The notes beneath the pieces were generated by a model. It was not told where the DNA came from, did not search any database, and worked only from the letters and a program-made list of their open reading frames with translations. 64,000 nt of DNA. It comes from Roseateles_E cavernae. Lineage in GTDB: Bacteria; Pseudomonadota; Gammaproteobacteria; Burkholderiales; Burkholderiaceae_C. The position numbers and the translations under genes were made by a program. Below are positions 42,132-50,838 of this stretch, one piece after another (position 1 is the first letter of the stretch; every line of letters starts with the position of its first letter). Location: the NCBI RefSeq assembly GCF_040187885.1, contig NZ_JBDPLH010000012.1, forward strand, positions 1 through 64,000, given 5' to 3'.

Positions 42132-43427
42132 ATGATTGATGCCCTCCAAGCCGCGCCACGCCGCATGGTCTGGGGGGTCGCGGCCCTGCTGCATGCGGTC
42201 TCCGATGCCTTGCAGACCCGCTTTGCGGTCTGTGTCGTGCAGGGCGAAATCTCGGGCTTCACGCGGGCGGCCAGCGGGCACTGCTATTTCAGCCTGAAGG
42301 ACGCCGAGGGGCAGAGCGCGCTGCTGCGCTGTGCGATGTTTCGCCGTGCCACCGCGCTGCTGGACTTCGCGCCCGGCGACGGCCAGCTGGTCGAGCTGCG
42401 CGGCCGGCTGACCCTGTATGAGCCGCGCGGCGAGCTGCAGTTTGTCGTCGAGAGCATGCGCCGCGCCGGCGCCGGCGCGCTGTATGAGCAGTTCCTGCGC
42501 CTGAAGGCCCAGCTGGAGGCGCTGGGCTTTTTCGCGCCGGAGCGCAAGCGCCCGCTGCCGGCCTTCCCGCGCCGCATCGGCGTGATCACCTCGACCGCCG
42601 GCGCCGCCCTGCATGATGTGCTGACGGCGCTGCGCCGCCGTGCGCCGCAGGTGGAGGTCGTCATCTACCCGAGCCCGGTGCAGGGCGCCGAGGCGCCGCC
42701 GGCCCTGGTCCAGGCCGTGCTGACGGCGAATGCGCGCGCCGAGGTCGATGTGCTGCTGCTGTGCCGTGGCGGCGGCTCGCTGGAAGACCTGTGGGCCTTC
42801 AATGACGAGCGGGTGGTGCGGGCGGTGGCCGAGTCGGACCTGCCGCTGGTCTGCGGCGTCGGCCATGAGACCGATGTGACCCTGTGCGATCTGGCCGCCG
42901 ACCTGCGCGCTCCCACCCCCACCGCCGCCGCCGAGCTGGCCGCGCCGGCCCAGGCCGGCGAGCTGGCCCGGCTGCAGGCGCTGGCGGGCGCGCTGAGGCG
43001 CCGCATGGACCAGCGCCTGGACGCCGCCGCCCAGCGCCTGGACCGCGCGGCGCTGCGCCTGGCCCGGCCGACCGAGGCCTTGCAGCAGCAGCATCGCCGC
43101 CTCGCCCTGCTGGCCCAGCGCTGGGGTCAGGCCTTGCCTCGGACGGTGGAGCGGCACACCCAGTCGCTGGATCGGCTGCAGGAGCGTCGCGGCCGGGCGG
43201 CCGAGACCCTGCTGCAGCGCCATGCCGCGCGGCTGGACAGCCTGCAGGCACGGCTGCAGGCGCTGGACCCCAAGCGCGTGCTGTCGCGCGGCTACGCCTG
43301 GCTGGACGACGGCCAGGGGCGGGCGCTGAGCTCGGTGCAGCAGCTGAAGCCGCAGACCCAGGTGCACGCGGTGCTGGCCGACGGCGAGGCGCAGCTGCAG
43401 GTACTCGCCACAAAGCCAAGGGCATAG
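42132..43427 (+). CDS. xseA: Exodeoxyribonuclease VII large subunit
   Basis: A 431-residue nuclease subunit degrading single-stranded DNA in both directions. The OB-fold domain fills about residues 20-110 (VVQGEISGFTRAASGHCYFSLKD). The catalytic core follows (RIGVITSTAGAALHDVLTAL; LLLCRGGGSLEDLWAFNDERV; GVGHETDVTLCDLAADLRAPTP split across the domain). A long coiled-coil runs through 270-390, and the C-terminus is KRVLSRGYAW. I use the ATG at 42132 and reject a TTG four codons upstream. The small subunit xseB is not in the window. Confidence 0.94.
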   Translation: MIDALQAAPRRMVWGVAALLHAVSDALQTRFAVCVVQGEISGFTRAASGHCYFSLKDAEGQSALLRCAMFRRATALLDFAPGDGQLVELRGRLTLYEPRGELQFVVESMRRAGAGALYEQFLRLKAQLEALGFFAPERKRPLPAFPRRIGVITSTAGAALHDVLTALRRRAPQVEVVIYPSPVQGAEAPPALVQAVLTANARAEVDVLLLCRGGGSLEDLWAFNDERVVRAVAESDLPLVCGVGHETDVTLCDLAADLRAPTPTAAAELAAPAQAGELARLQALAGALRRRMDQRLDAAAQRLDRAALRLARPTEALQQQHRRLALLAQRWGQALPRTVERHTQSLDRLQERRGRAAETLLQRHAARLDSLQARLQALDPKRVLSRGYAWLDDGQGRALSSVQQLKPQTQVHAVLADGEAQLQVLATKPRA

Positions 43428-43437
43428 CCAAGCTGCC

Positions 43438-43443
43438 TACAAT
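43438..43443 (+). promoter_or_regulatory. -10 box for sodB
   Basis: TACAAT followed by CGCAGCC, 52 bases before the sodB ATG. It belongs to the same TAnAATC family as the other -10 boxes listed. Confidence 0.45.
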
Positions 43444-43495
43444 CGCAGCCGGACTGAAATCATCCACCCGAACGATAGCTTGAAGAGGAGTTGAT

Positions 43496-44077
43496 ATGGA
43501 ACATACCTTGCCCGCCTTGCCCTATGCCAAGGACGCCCTGGCCCCGCACTACAGCGCCGAGACGCTGGAGTTCCACCACGGCAAGCATCACAACGCCTAT
43601 GTGGTGAACCTGAACAATCTGCAAAAGGGCACCGAGTTCGAGACCAAGACCCTGGAAGAGATCATCAAGACCTCCAGCGGCGGCATCTACAACAACGCGG
43701 CCCAGATCTGGAACCACACCTTCTTCTGGAACTGCATGAAGCCCCAGGGCGGCGGCGCACCGAGCGGCGCGCTGGCCGACGCGATCAACGCCAAGTGGGG
43801 CAGCCTGGATGCCTTCAAGGAAGCCTTCACGAAGAGCGCGGTCGGCAACTTCGGTTCCGGCTGGACCTGGCTGGTCAAGAAGGCCGATGGCTCGGTGGAC
43901 ATCGTCAACACGGGCGCAGCCGGTACACCTTTGACCAGCGCTGACAAAGCATTGCTGACCGTCGACGTGTGGGAGCATGCCTACTACATCGACTACCGCA
44001 ATCTGCGTCCCAAGTTCGTCGAGGCCTTCCTGAACCATCTGGTCAACTGGGAATTCGCGCAGGCCAACTACGCCTGA
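43496..44077 (+). CDS. sodB: Superoxide dismutase, Fe type
   Basis: A 193-residue dismutase converting superoxide to peroxide and oxygen. Metal ligands are in FHHGKHHNAYV, NHTFFWN and DVWEHAYYIDYRN. The text around GGGAPSGALADAI and FGSGWTWLV fits Fe-SOD rather than Mn-SOD, although metal choice cannot be fixed by sequence alone. The start has GAAGAGGAG 7 bases upstream. The gene is monocistronic, with its own -10 box and a terminator. Confidence 0.94.
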   Translation: MEHTLPALPYAKDALAPHYSAETLEFHHGKHHNAYVVNLNNLQKGTEFETKTLEEIIKTSSGGIYNNAAQIWNHTFFWNCMKPQGGGAPSGALADAINAKWGSLDAFKEAFTKSAVGNFGSGWTWLVKKADGSVDIVNTGAAGTPLTSADKALLTVDVWEHAYYIDYRNLRPKFVEAFLNHLVNWEFAQANYA

Positions 44078-44098
44078 GCGTCACTGCCCTTGAGCATG

Positions 44099-44122
44099 AG
44101 CCGGTCTTGTACCGGCTTTTTT
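44099..44122 (+). terminator. Terminator of sodB
   Basis: AGCCGGT (44099-44105) and ACCGGCT (44111-44117) form a perfect 7-bp stem, followed by six T bases. Confidence 0.85.
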
Positions 44123-44133
44123 CATGTCCGGGT

Positions 44134-44144
44134 CAGGTCTTGCC
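44134..44144 (+). repeat. Copy of a dispersed 11-base repeat CAGGTCTTGCC
   Basis: The same 11-mer also occurs at 41881, 46779, 47943 and 60444 on this strand and at 18864-18874 on the other. Three of the six copies share a preceding G/C-rich run ending in TCAG or CCAG. It is far more frequent than expected for an 11-mer with four A/T bases in such GC-rich DNA. Confidence 0.6.
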
Positions 44145-44199
44145 TGTAGGATGGGTCGTCATCGCGAGGGTCGCGGTGCGTCTACAGGGAGATGTGGCG

Positions 44200-44583
44200 A
44201 TGGGACTGTTCAGCAAGATTCTCGACAAGCTCGGTTTCGGCTCGGCTGCAGCCGAGCCGGCCGCCCCGGGCCCCGCTGCGTCGGCCACTGCGCCCGCGGC
44301 GCCGGCCGCCCCGGTGGCGATCTCGGCGGTAGATGTGGTGGCCCAGCTCGAAGCGCTGGCCGCCAAGAACCCTGAAAAACTCAACTGGAAGCTCTCCATC
44401 GTCGACCTGATGAAGCTGCTGGGCTTGGACAGCAGCCTGGCTGCGCGCAAGGAGCTGGCCACCGAGCTGGCTTGCCCGGCCGACAAGATGGGCGACTCGA
44501 CCCAGATGAATATGTGGCTGCACAAGACCGTGCTGCAGAAGCTGGCCGACAACGGCGGCAACATTCCCAAAGAGCTGCTCTGA
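44200..44583 (+). CDS. DUF3597 family protein
   Basis: A 127-residue protein. It begins MGLFSKILDKLGFG, has an Ala/Pro-rich linker at about residues 18-45, and then a compact helical domain (VDVVAQLEALAAKNPEKLNW; SIVDLMKLLGLDSSLAARKELA; MNMWLHKTVLQKLADNGG). The order of these parts matches DUF3597, whose solved member has a LysM-unrelated helical fold. No function is known. The ATG at 44200 follows a weak GGAGAT site. It ends at a perfect palindrome shared with the convergent gene. Confidence 0.8.
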   Translation: MGLFSKILDKLGFGSAAAEPAAPGPAASATAPAAPAAPVAISAVDVVAQLEALAAKNPEKLNWKLSIVDLMKLLGLDSSLAARKELATELACPADKMGDSTQMNMWLHKTVLQKLADNGGNIPKELL

Positions 44584-44588
44584 CGGCC

Positions 44589-44610
44589 AGCCCGGCCCCG
44601 GGGCCGGGCT
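44589..44610. terminator. Bidirectional GC-rich hairpin
   Basis: AGCCCGGCC (44589-44597) and GGCCGGGCT (44602-44610) around CCGG, between two convergent genes. Termination is likely in both directions, though no long T-tract follows. Confidence 0.65.
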
Positions 44611-44616
44611 TGGGGC

Positions 44617-45060
44617 TCACTGCCAGGGCTTGCCCTTGAGCTTGGCGCCGGCCTTGATGCCGCGCTTGGCGAACCAGCCCTGGTTCATCTCCAGCGCATA
44701 GCGCACCGGCCTGGCCGAGCAGTGCGAGGCCTCGGACATGGCCTGCATCTCGGCGATGTTGACGATGCTGCCGTCATCGGCGACGAAGGCGATCGAGAGC
44801 GGTAGCAAGGTGTTCTTCATCCAGAAGCACTGCACGCCGGCCTCTTCGAAGACAAAGAGCATGCCGGCATTGGTGGGCATGCTGGGCCGGTGCATCAGGC
44901 CGATGGCGCGCTGCTCCTGAGTCTGGGCCACCTCGGCCTGGATCAGGTGCATGCCCGCGGTCAGCGGGGTGACCGGCAATTGCTGAGGCTTGTCCTGTGC
45001 CTGGGCCAGGCCCAGGGCGAGAACCAGTAGGAGAGTTGCGCTTGTCTTGATATAAGTCAT
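44617..45060 (-). CDS. DUF192 periplasmic protein
   Basis: A 147-residue protein with a signal peptide (TSATLLLVLALGLAQAQ) and a DUF192 domain: LIQAEVAQTQEQRAIGLMHR, GMLFVFEEAGVQCFWMKNTLLPLSI and VRYALEMNQGWFAKRGIKAG. This is the standard pattern of the family, which is widespread and of unknown biochemical role. It is divergent from ccoI across 59 bases, so the two may share regulation. Confidence 0.85.
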   Translation of the reverse strand: MTYIKTSATLLLVLALGLAQAQDKPQQLPVTPLTAGMHLIQAEVAQTQEQRAIGLMHRPSMPTNAGMLFVFEEAGVQCFWMKNTLLPLSIAFVADDGSIVNIAEMQAMSEASHCSARPVRYALEMNQGWFAKRGIKAGAKLKGKPWQ

Positions 45061-45119
45061 GTCGAGGAAGGCCAGTTCTTCCTAGATTATGGGCTGACAA
45101 GAGGCACACACGCCGACCC

Positions 45120-47390
45120 ATGAGCGCATCGACCCTGACCGAATCCCTGCCCGCCGGCTTTGCCCAGCCGGCATCCGTCGTGGAGGTGATCGATCAGCGC
45201 GAGACCCAGGCCGCTTTCACCGAATGGGCCGGCGAGGACAGTGCCACCTCGCAATTGCGGCTGGCCGGCATGCATTGCGCCGCCTGTGCCGGCATCATCG
45301 AGCGCGCCTTGCTGGCCGAGCCCGGTGTGCGGGGTGCCGAGGTCCATGCGGCGGCCGAACGGTTGCAGCTGCGCTGGAATCCGCAGCAGGTGCGGCTGAG
45401 CCAGCTGCTGCGCGCGGTGGCCCGGGCCGGCTACGAGGCCCAGCCCGATGTCGCCGCGCCGGCACGGCTGCTGCGCCAGCGCGAGCAGCGCCGCGCGCTG
45501 TGGCGTCTGTTCGTCGCCGGCTTTCTGATGATGCAGGTGATGATGCTGGCCTGGCCCATCTATGTGGCCGCGCCCGGCGAGATGAGTGCCGATCTGCAGC
45601 GCCTCTTGAACTGGGGCGCCTGGGTGCTGAGCCTGCCGGTGCTGCTGTTCTCGGCCGGCCCCTTCTTCCGCAGCGCCTGGCAGCAGTTGCGTCAGCGCCG
45701 CCTGGGCATGGATGTGCCGGTGAGCCTGGGCATTGCCGTGACTTTTGTGGCCAGCAGCGGTGCCACCTTCGATCCCAGCGGGCCGTTCGGCCATGAGGTC
45801 TATTTCGACTCGCTGACGATGTTCGTCTGCTTTTTGCTGGCCGGCCGCTGGCTGGAGCTGCGCGCCCGCCACCGCGTCGCCGAGGAGCTGGAGCGGGCCA
45901 CGGCCGGCCTGCCGGACTGGGTCGAGCGCATCGAGCCCGACGGCAGCAGTCGCCGGCTGAGCCCGGCCCAGCTGAGCGTGGGCGATCTGCTGCGTGTCGC
46001 GGCCGGCCAGGCCTTTGCCGCCGACGGCCGCATCGAGCAGGGCCGCAGCGAGGCCGACGAGGCGCTGCTGAGCGGCGAGTCGCGGCCGGTGCCCAAGACG
46101 GTGGGCGACGAGGTCGTGGCCGGCAGCATCAATCTGAGCGGTTCGCTGCTCGTGCGGGTCTTGCGCGTCGGCGCCGACACCCGCTTCGACGCCATCGTGC
46201 GCCTGATGCGCAAGGCCCTGACCCAGCGCCCGGCCGAGCTGCGCCTGGCCGATCGGGTGGCCGGCCCGTTTCTGTGGACGGTGCTGGCGCTGGCGGCCGG
46301 CGCGGCCCTGGTCTGGAGCCAGATCGATCCGCAGCGCGCCGTCTGGGTGGCGGTCTCGGTGCTGATCGTCACCTGCCCCTGCGCGCTGTCGCTGGCCGCG
46401 CCCTCGGCCTGGCTGGCCGCTGCGGCCGCGCTGGCGCGGCGCGGCATGCTGCTGGCGCGGCTGGACATGCTGGAGCGGCTGGCCCTGGTCGACACCGTGG
46501 TGCTGGACAAGACCGGCACCTTGACCGAGGAGGGCATGGCCTTGCTGCGGAGCTGGCCGGCCGAGCCCGGCGCGCTGCTCGCCGAGGCCGCCGCGCTGGC
46601 ACAGCACTCCCAGCATGTGTTCGCGCGTGCGCTGGTTGCTGCGGCCACTGCCGCGCCGGCTGACTGGTGCGACGTGCAGGAGCTGCCGGGGCGCGGCCTG
46701 CAGGCGCTGGACGCCGGGGGCCAGGTCTGGCGTCTCGGCGCGCCGGCCTGGGTTTCGGAGGATCGGATTGCCGGGGGGCAGGTCTTGCCAAATGACTCAC
46801 CCCTGCCCGAGGCCCAGCTGTGCTTCGGCCGGCCCGGCGAGGCGATGCTGCTGCTGCAGTTCGGCGAGGTCTTGCGCGGCGATGCCCGCGAGGCGGTCGC
46901 GCGGCTGCACGAGCAGGGCCTGCGGACCTTGCTGCTGTCTGGCGATGCGCCCGAGCGCGCGGCGGCGATGGCGGCGCGGGCCGGCATCACGGCGGCGCAG
47001 GGCGGCGCCAGCCCCGAGGACAAGCTGGCGGCGGTGGCGCGGCTGCAGGCCGAGGGCCGGCGCGTGCTGATGCTGGGCGACGGCATCAACGATGCGCCGG
47101 TGCTGGCGCGTGCCGATGTCAGCCTGGCGATGGGGCAGGGCGCGCTGATCGCGCGCGCGCAGGCCGATGGCGTGCTGCTGTCGGGCCGGCTGGTCGATGT
47201 GGCGCTGGCCCGCGCGCTGGCGCTGCGCACCCGCCGTGTGATCCGGCAGAACCTGGGCTGGGCGGCGCTCTACAACGCCATCTGCATTCCGCTGGCACTG
47301 GCCGGCCTGCTGCCGCCCTGGGCGGCGGGCCTGGGCATGGCGGCCAGCTCGCTGCTGGTGGTGATGAACGCCTACCGCCTGAAACGCTGA
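45120..47390 (+). CDS. ccoI: Copper-transporting P-type ATPase for cbb3 oxidase maturation
   Basis: A 756-residue heavy-metal ATPase. The N-terminal HMA domain carries MHCAAC (C53, C56), and membrane helices surround the CPC metal site (VTCPCALSLAAPSA). The phosphorylation motif DKTGTLT follows near residue 464, with GDGINDAPVLA in the hinge. Position directly before ccoS and ccoNOQP identifies it as CcoI/CopA2. CcoI-type pumps move copper outward to metallate the oxidase rather than to detoxify the cell. It is likely co-transcribed with ccoS, 16 bases downstream. Confidence 0.9.
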   Translation: MSASTLTESLPAGFAQPASVVEVIDQRETQAAFTEWAGEDSATSQLRLAGMHCAACAGIIERALLAEPGVRGAEVHAAAERLQLRWNPQQVRLSQLLRAVARAGYEAQPDVAAPARLLRQREQRRALWRLFVAGFLMMQVMMLAWPIYVAAPGEMSADLQRLLNWGAWVLSLPVLLFSAGPFFRSAWQQLRQRRLGMDVPVSLGIAVTFVASSGATFDPSGPFGHEVYFDSLTMFVCFLLAGRWLELRARHRVAEELERATAGLPDWVERIEPDGSSRRLSPAQLSVGDLLRVAAGQAFAADGRIEQGRSEADEALLSGESRPVPKTVGDEVVAGSINLSGSLLVRVLRVGADTRFDAIVRLMRKALTQRPAELRLADRVAGPFLWTVLALAAGAALVWSQIDPQRAVWVAVSVLIVTCPCALSLAAPSAWLAAAAALARRGMLLARLDMLERLALVDTVVLDKTGTLTEEGMALLRSWPAEPGALLAEAAALAQHSQHVFARALVAAATAAPADWCDVQELPGRGLQALDAGGQVWRLGAPAWVSEDRIAGGQVLPNDSPLPEAQLCFGRPGEAMLLLQFGEVLRGDAREAVARLHEQGLRTLLLSGDAPERAAAMAARAGITAAQGGASPEDKLAAVARLQAEGRRVLMLGDGINDAPVLARADVSLAMGQGALIARAQADGVLLSGRLVDVALARALALRTRRVIRQNLGWAALYNAICIPLALAGLLPPWAAGLGMAASSLLVVMNAYRLKR

Positions 47391-47406
47391 CGAGGCAGCC
47401 CACACG

Positions 47407-47640
47407 ATGGACATTCTTTATCTCTTGATCCCGATGTCGGTGCTGCTGGTGCTGGGCATCGTCGGCCTGTTCGGCTGGGCGATCAATAACGGGCAATTGG
47501 ACGATCTGGAACGCGAAGGCGAACGGATCTTCGAGGGGGAAGCGGCCGGGGTTGATGGCGATCAAGCCTCCCGAGCGCTGGCGGGCAGACAATTTTCTGC
47601 ATCTGAGGAAGACAGGAGCGAGAAGCATGTCAATGGCTAG
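47407..47640 (+). CDS. ccoS: cbb3 oxidase maturation protein CcoS
   Basis: A 77-residue protein with a single N-terminal membrane helix (LYLLIPMSVLLVLGIVGLFGWAI) and the family motif NNGQLDDLEREGERI (residues about 27-41). It is needed to insert cofactors into CcoN in Rhodobacter. It is longer than most CcoS proteins. The extra tail after residue 48 is low in conserved features and lies over the FNR box and promoter of ccoN. It overlaps ccoN by 14 bases. Confidence 0.9.
   Translation: MDILYLLIPMSVLLVLGIVGLFGWAINNGQLDDLEREGERIFEGEAAGVDGDQASRALAGRQFSASEEDRSEKHVNG
47552..47593 (+). promoter_or_regulatory. FNR-dependent class II promoter of ccoNOQP, inside ccoS
   Basis: TTGATGGCGATCAA at 47552-47565 is a perfect FNR box (TTGAT-N4-ATCAA). 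GACAAT at 47588-47593 fits a -10 box. The predicted start near 47600 places the box centre at -41.5, the standard class II position. Confidence 0.85.
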
Positions 47641-49099
47641 TGTTTCGCAGCCGGCCGCGCCGGCGAGGGCTGCCGGGCTTTCGGGGCCGCATTACGAAGA
47701 CGGCGTGGTGCGGGCGTTCGCGCTGGCCGCCGTGCTGTGGGGCGTGGTGGGCATGCTGGTGGGCGTCATCATCGCCGCGCAGCTGGCCTGGCCGGAGCTG
47801 AACTTCGGCATCTCATGGCTCAGCTATGGCCGCTTGCGGCCGCTGCACACCAATGCGGTGATCTTCGCCTTTGGCGGCTGCGCGCTGTTCGCGACCGCCT
47901 ATCACGTGGTGCAGCGCACCGGCCAGACGCGGCTGTTCGCGCCAGGTCTTGCCTGGCTGACCTTCTGGGGCTGGCAGCTGGTGATCGTGCTGGCCGCCAT
48001 CACCCTGCCGCTGGGCATGACCAGCGGCAAGGAGTATGCCGAGCTGGAATGGCCGATCGACATCCTGATCACCGTGGTCTGGGTCAGCTACGCGGTCGTG
48101 TTCTTCGGCACGGTGGGCACGCGCAAGGTGCGCCACATCTACGTGGCGAACTGGTTCTTCGGCGCCTTCATCATCGCGGTGGCCCTGCTGCACCTGGTCA
48201 ATAGCGCGGCGATCCCGGTCAGCTGGACCAAGAGCTACTCGGCCTATGCCGGCGTGCAGGACGCGATGGTGCAGTGGTGGTACGGCCATAACGCGGTGGG
48301 CTTCTTCCTGACCGCCGGCTTTCTCGGGATGATGTACTACTACATCCCCAAGCAGGCCGGCCGGCCGGTCTACAGCTACCGCCTGTCCATCGTCCATTTC
48401 TGGGCACTGATCTTCACCTATATGTGGGCGGGCCCGCACCATCTGCACTACACGGCGCTGCCGGACTGGGCGCAGAGCGTGGGCATGGTGTTCTCGCTGG
48501 TGCTGCTGGCGCCCAGCTGGGGCGGCATGATCAACGGCATCATGACGCTGAGCGGTGCCTGGCACAAGCTGCGCGACGACCCGATCCTGAAGTTCCTGAT
48601 CGTCTCGCTGAGCTTTTACGGCATGTCGACCTTCGAGGGTCCGATGATGTCGATCAAGACGGTCAATGCGCTGTCCCACTACACCGACTGGACCGTCGGC
48701 CATGTGCACAGCGGCGCCTTGGGCTGGGTCGGTCTGATCTCGATGGGCTCGCTGTACCACCTGATCCCGCGCATGTATGGCCGCACCGAGATGTTCAGCA
48801 AGCGCGCGATCGAGCTGCACTTCTGGGTCGCGACCCTGGGCATCGTGCTCTATATCGCCGCGATGTGGATCGCCGGCGTGATGCAGGGCCTGATGTGGCG
48901 CGCGGTCAATCCGGACGGCACCCTGGTCTACACCTTTGTCGAGAGCGTCAAGGCCACCTATCCCTTCTATGTGATCCGTCTGCTGGGCGGCCTGCTGTAC
49001 CTGGGCGGCATGCTGATCATGGCCTGGAATGTGGTGATGACGATGCGTGCCGGACGACCCGAGCCGGTTCGCATCCCCGCCGTGGTGGCGCATGCCTGA
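47627..49099 (+). CDS. ccoN: cbb3-type cytochrome c oxidase subunit I
   Basis: A 490-residue membrane subunit that reduces oxygen at a heme b3-CuB centre. About twelve helices are expected. Ligand histidines are visible in RPLHTNAVIFAFGG, WWYGHNAVGFFLTAGFLG, GPHHLHYTALPDW and DWTVGHVHSGALGWVG. I start at 47627 (MSMASVSQ), where GGAG lies 8 bases upstream. An earlier ATG at 47552 falls inside the FNR box and is rejected. It heads the ccoNOQP structural genes, expressed for high-affinity respiration at low oxygen. Confidence 0.96.
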   Translation: MSMASVSQPAAPARAAGLSGPHYEDGVVRAFALAAVLWGVVGMLVGVIIAAQLAWPELNFGISWLSYGRLRPLHTNAVIFAFGGCALFATAYHVVQRTGQTRLFAPGLAWLTFWGWQLVIVLAAITLPLGMTSGKEYAELEWPIDILITVVWVSYAVVFFGTVGTRKVRHIYVANWFFGAFIIAVALLHLVNSAAIPVSWTKSYSAYAGVQDAMVQWWYGHNAVGFFLTAGFLGMMYYYIPKQAGRPVYSYRLSIVHFWALIFTYMWAGPHHLHYTALPDWAQSVGMVFSLVLLAPSWGGMINGIMTLSGAWHKLRDDPILKFLIVSLSFYGMSTFEGPMMSIKTVNALSHYTDWTVGHVHSGALGWVGLISMGSLYHLIPRMYGRTEMFSKRAIELHFWVATLGIVLYIAAMWIAGVMQGLMWRAVNPDGTLVYTFVESVKATYPFYVIRLLGGLLYLGGMLIMAWNVVMTMRAGRPEPVRIPAVVAHA

Positions 49100-49112
49100 G
49101 GGAGCAAACACA

Positions 49113-49736
49113 ATGGCTGACAACAACAAACCCGTCGCCGGTCACGAGAAGATCGAGACCAACAACTTCCTGATGATCGTGCTGGTGCTGCTGACCGTGC
49201 TGGTCGGTGGCGTCGTCGAGATCGTGCCGCTGTTCTTCCAGCGCTCGACCACCGAGGCCGCACCGGGACTCAAGCCCTATACCGCGCTGCAGCTGGCCGG
49301 CCGCGACATCTATGTGCGCGAGGGCTGCTACAACTGCCACTCGCAGATGATCCGGCCCTTCCGTGCCGAGACGCTGCGCTACGGCCACTACTCGACCGCC
49401 GGCGAGTTCGTCTACGACCGGCCGTTCCAGTGGGGCAGCAAGCGCACCGGGCCGGACCTGCACCGCGTGGGTGGCAAATACAACGACGAGTGGCACCGCA
49501 TCCACCTGATCAATCCGCGCGATCTGGTGCCCGAGTCGAACATGCCGGCCTACCCCTGGCTGGCCACCGCGACGGTCGATCCGGCCGAGATGCCGGGCAA
49601 GCTGAAGGCGCTGCGCCTGCTCGGCGCACCGTACAGCGATGCCGAGATTGCCGGCGCGGCCGAGGCCGTCAAGGGCCGCACCGAGATGGACGCCGTGATC
49701 GCCTATCTGCAGGTGCTGGGCACCGCCGTCAAGTAA
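49113..49736 (+). CDS. ccoO: cbb3-type cytochrome c oxidase subunit II (monoheme)
   Basis: A 207-residue membrane-anchored cytochrome c. An N-terminal helix (LMIVLVLLTVLVGGVVEIVPLF) is followed by the heme c site CYNCHSQM near residues 73-80 and a methionine ligand region near NMPAYPW. It hands electrons from CcoP toward CcoN. It begins 13 bases after ccoN, with GGGAG upstream. Confidence 0.96.
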   Translation: MADNNKPVAGHEKIETNNFLMIVLVLLTVLVGGVVEIVPLFFQRSTTEAAPGLKPYTALQLAGRDIYVREGCYNCHSQMIRPFRAETLRYGHYSTAGEFVYDRPFQWGSKRTGPDLHRVGGKYNDEWHRIHLINPRDLVPESNMPAYPWLATATVDPAEMPGKLKALRLLGAPYSDAEIAGAAEAVKGRTEMDAVIAYLQVLGTAVK

Positions 49737-49748
49737 AGGAGAAGGCGC

Positions 49749-49910
49749 ATGGATATCAACACCCTGAGAAGCGCGGTGACCCTGCTGCTGCTGCTGATGT
49801 TCCTGGCCATCGTGGCCTGGGTCTACAGCCGAAAGCGCGACCAGCGCACCTTTGACGAGATCGCCGAGCTGCCGCTGCAAGGCGAGATGGGAGAGCCCAA
49901 TGACAAGTGA
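49749..49910 (+). CDS. ccoQ: cbb3-type oxidase subunit IV
   Basis: A 53-residue single-helix protein (MDINTLRSAV, helix TLLLLLMFLAIVAWVYS, then RKRDQRTFDEIAELPL). The charged end with FDEIAELPL is typical of CcoQ, which stabilises the oxidase. AAAGGAGAAGG lies just before the ATG. It overlaps the ccoP start by 11 bases. It is shorter than a 60-residue cut-off and easily missed. Confidence 0.92.
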   Translation: MDINTLRSAVTLLLLLMFLAIVAWVYSRKRDQRTFDEIAELPLQGEMGEPNDK

Positions 49911-50820
49911 TTTCTTCTCCAACGGCTGGTCTATCTTCGTGGCCGCGAGCACGATCGCGGGCCTGCTGCTGTGCCTGTTCCTGCTGATCGTCGCCAGCCG
50001 CCGCAAGGTGATGGCCAATGACAACAGCACCGGCCATGTCTGGGACGAGGACCTGAAGGAGCTCAACAACCCGCTGCCGCGCTGGTGGATGGGCTTGTTC
50101 GTGCTGACCGTGCTGTTCTCCGGCATCTATCTGGCCCTCTACCCGGGCCTGGGCAGTGCGGCCGGCACCTTGAAGTGGAGCAGCACCGGCCAGTACGAGG
50201 CCGAGCAGGCCAAGGCGCGCAGCGCGCTGGCGGCGGTCTACGCCCCGTTCAACGCGATGCCGGTCGAGGAACTGGCCAAGAACGGCCAGGCCATGGGCAT
50301 CGGCGAGCGCCTGTTCGCCAACAACTGCGCCGGCTGCCATGGCTCCGACGCGAAGGGCAGCAAGGGCTTCCCGAACCTGGCCGATGGCGACTGGCTGTAT
50401 GGTGACAAGCACGAGACCCTGATCGAGACCATCAGCAAGGGCCGCAACGGCGTGATGCCGCCGATGGCGGCGGCGCTGGGCAAGCCCGAGGACGTGCGCA
50501 ATGTGGCCAACTATGTGCTGAGCCTGTCGGGCAGCGCGCACAACTCGATCGCGGCCCAGCTGGGGCGCAGCAAGTTCGGCGCCTGCGCGGCCTGCCACGG
50601 CATGGACGGCAAGGGCAACCAGGCCCTCGGTGCCCCCAATCTGACCGACAAGATCTGGCTGCACGGCTGGGGTGAGGACGCCATCGTCGCCATCATCAAC
50701 AACGGCAAGAACAATATGATGCCGGCCCATGGCGAGCGGCTCAGCCCCGAGCAGGTCCGCGTGCTGGCCGCCTATGTCTGGGGCCTGTCGCGGTCCTCGG
50801 CGGCCGTGGCAGTCAAGTAA
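49900..50820 (+). CDS. ccoP: cbb3-type cytochrome c oxidase subunit III (diheme)
   Basis: A 306-residue diheme cytochrome c. The two N-terminal helices (SIFVAASTIAGLLLCLFLLIV and WWMGLFVLTVLFSGIYLALY) anchor it, and the heme sites are CAGCH near residue 145 and CAACH near 230. It accepts electrons from soluble cytochromes and passes them to CcoO. The ATG at 49900 overlaps ccoQ, which suggests translational coupling. Confidence 0.96.
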   Translation: MTSDFFSNGWSIFVAASTIAGLLLCLFLLIVASRRKVMANDNSTGHVWDEDLKELNNPLPRWWMGLFVLTVLFSGIYLALYPGLGSAAGTLKWSSTGQYEAEQAKARSALAAVYAPFNAMPVEELAKNGQAMGIGERLFANNCAGCHGSDAKGSKGFPNLADGDWLYGDKHETLIETISKGRNGVMPPMAAALGKPEDVRNVANYVLSLSGSAHNSIAAQLGRSKFGACAACHGMDGKGNQALGAPNLTDKIWLHGWGEDAIVAIINNGKNNMMPAHGERLSPEQVRVLAAYVWGLSRSSAAVAVK

Positions 50821-50838
50821 GCAGCGGCACAAGCCCCG

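Noticed and set aside
47552..47626. Upstream ATG start for ccoN
   Set aside because: It falls within the FNR box and -10 region. The ATG at 47627 has a proper GGAG site and gives the normal N-terminus.
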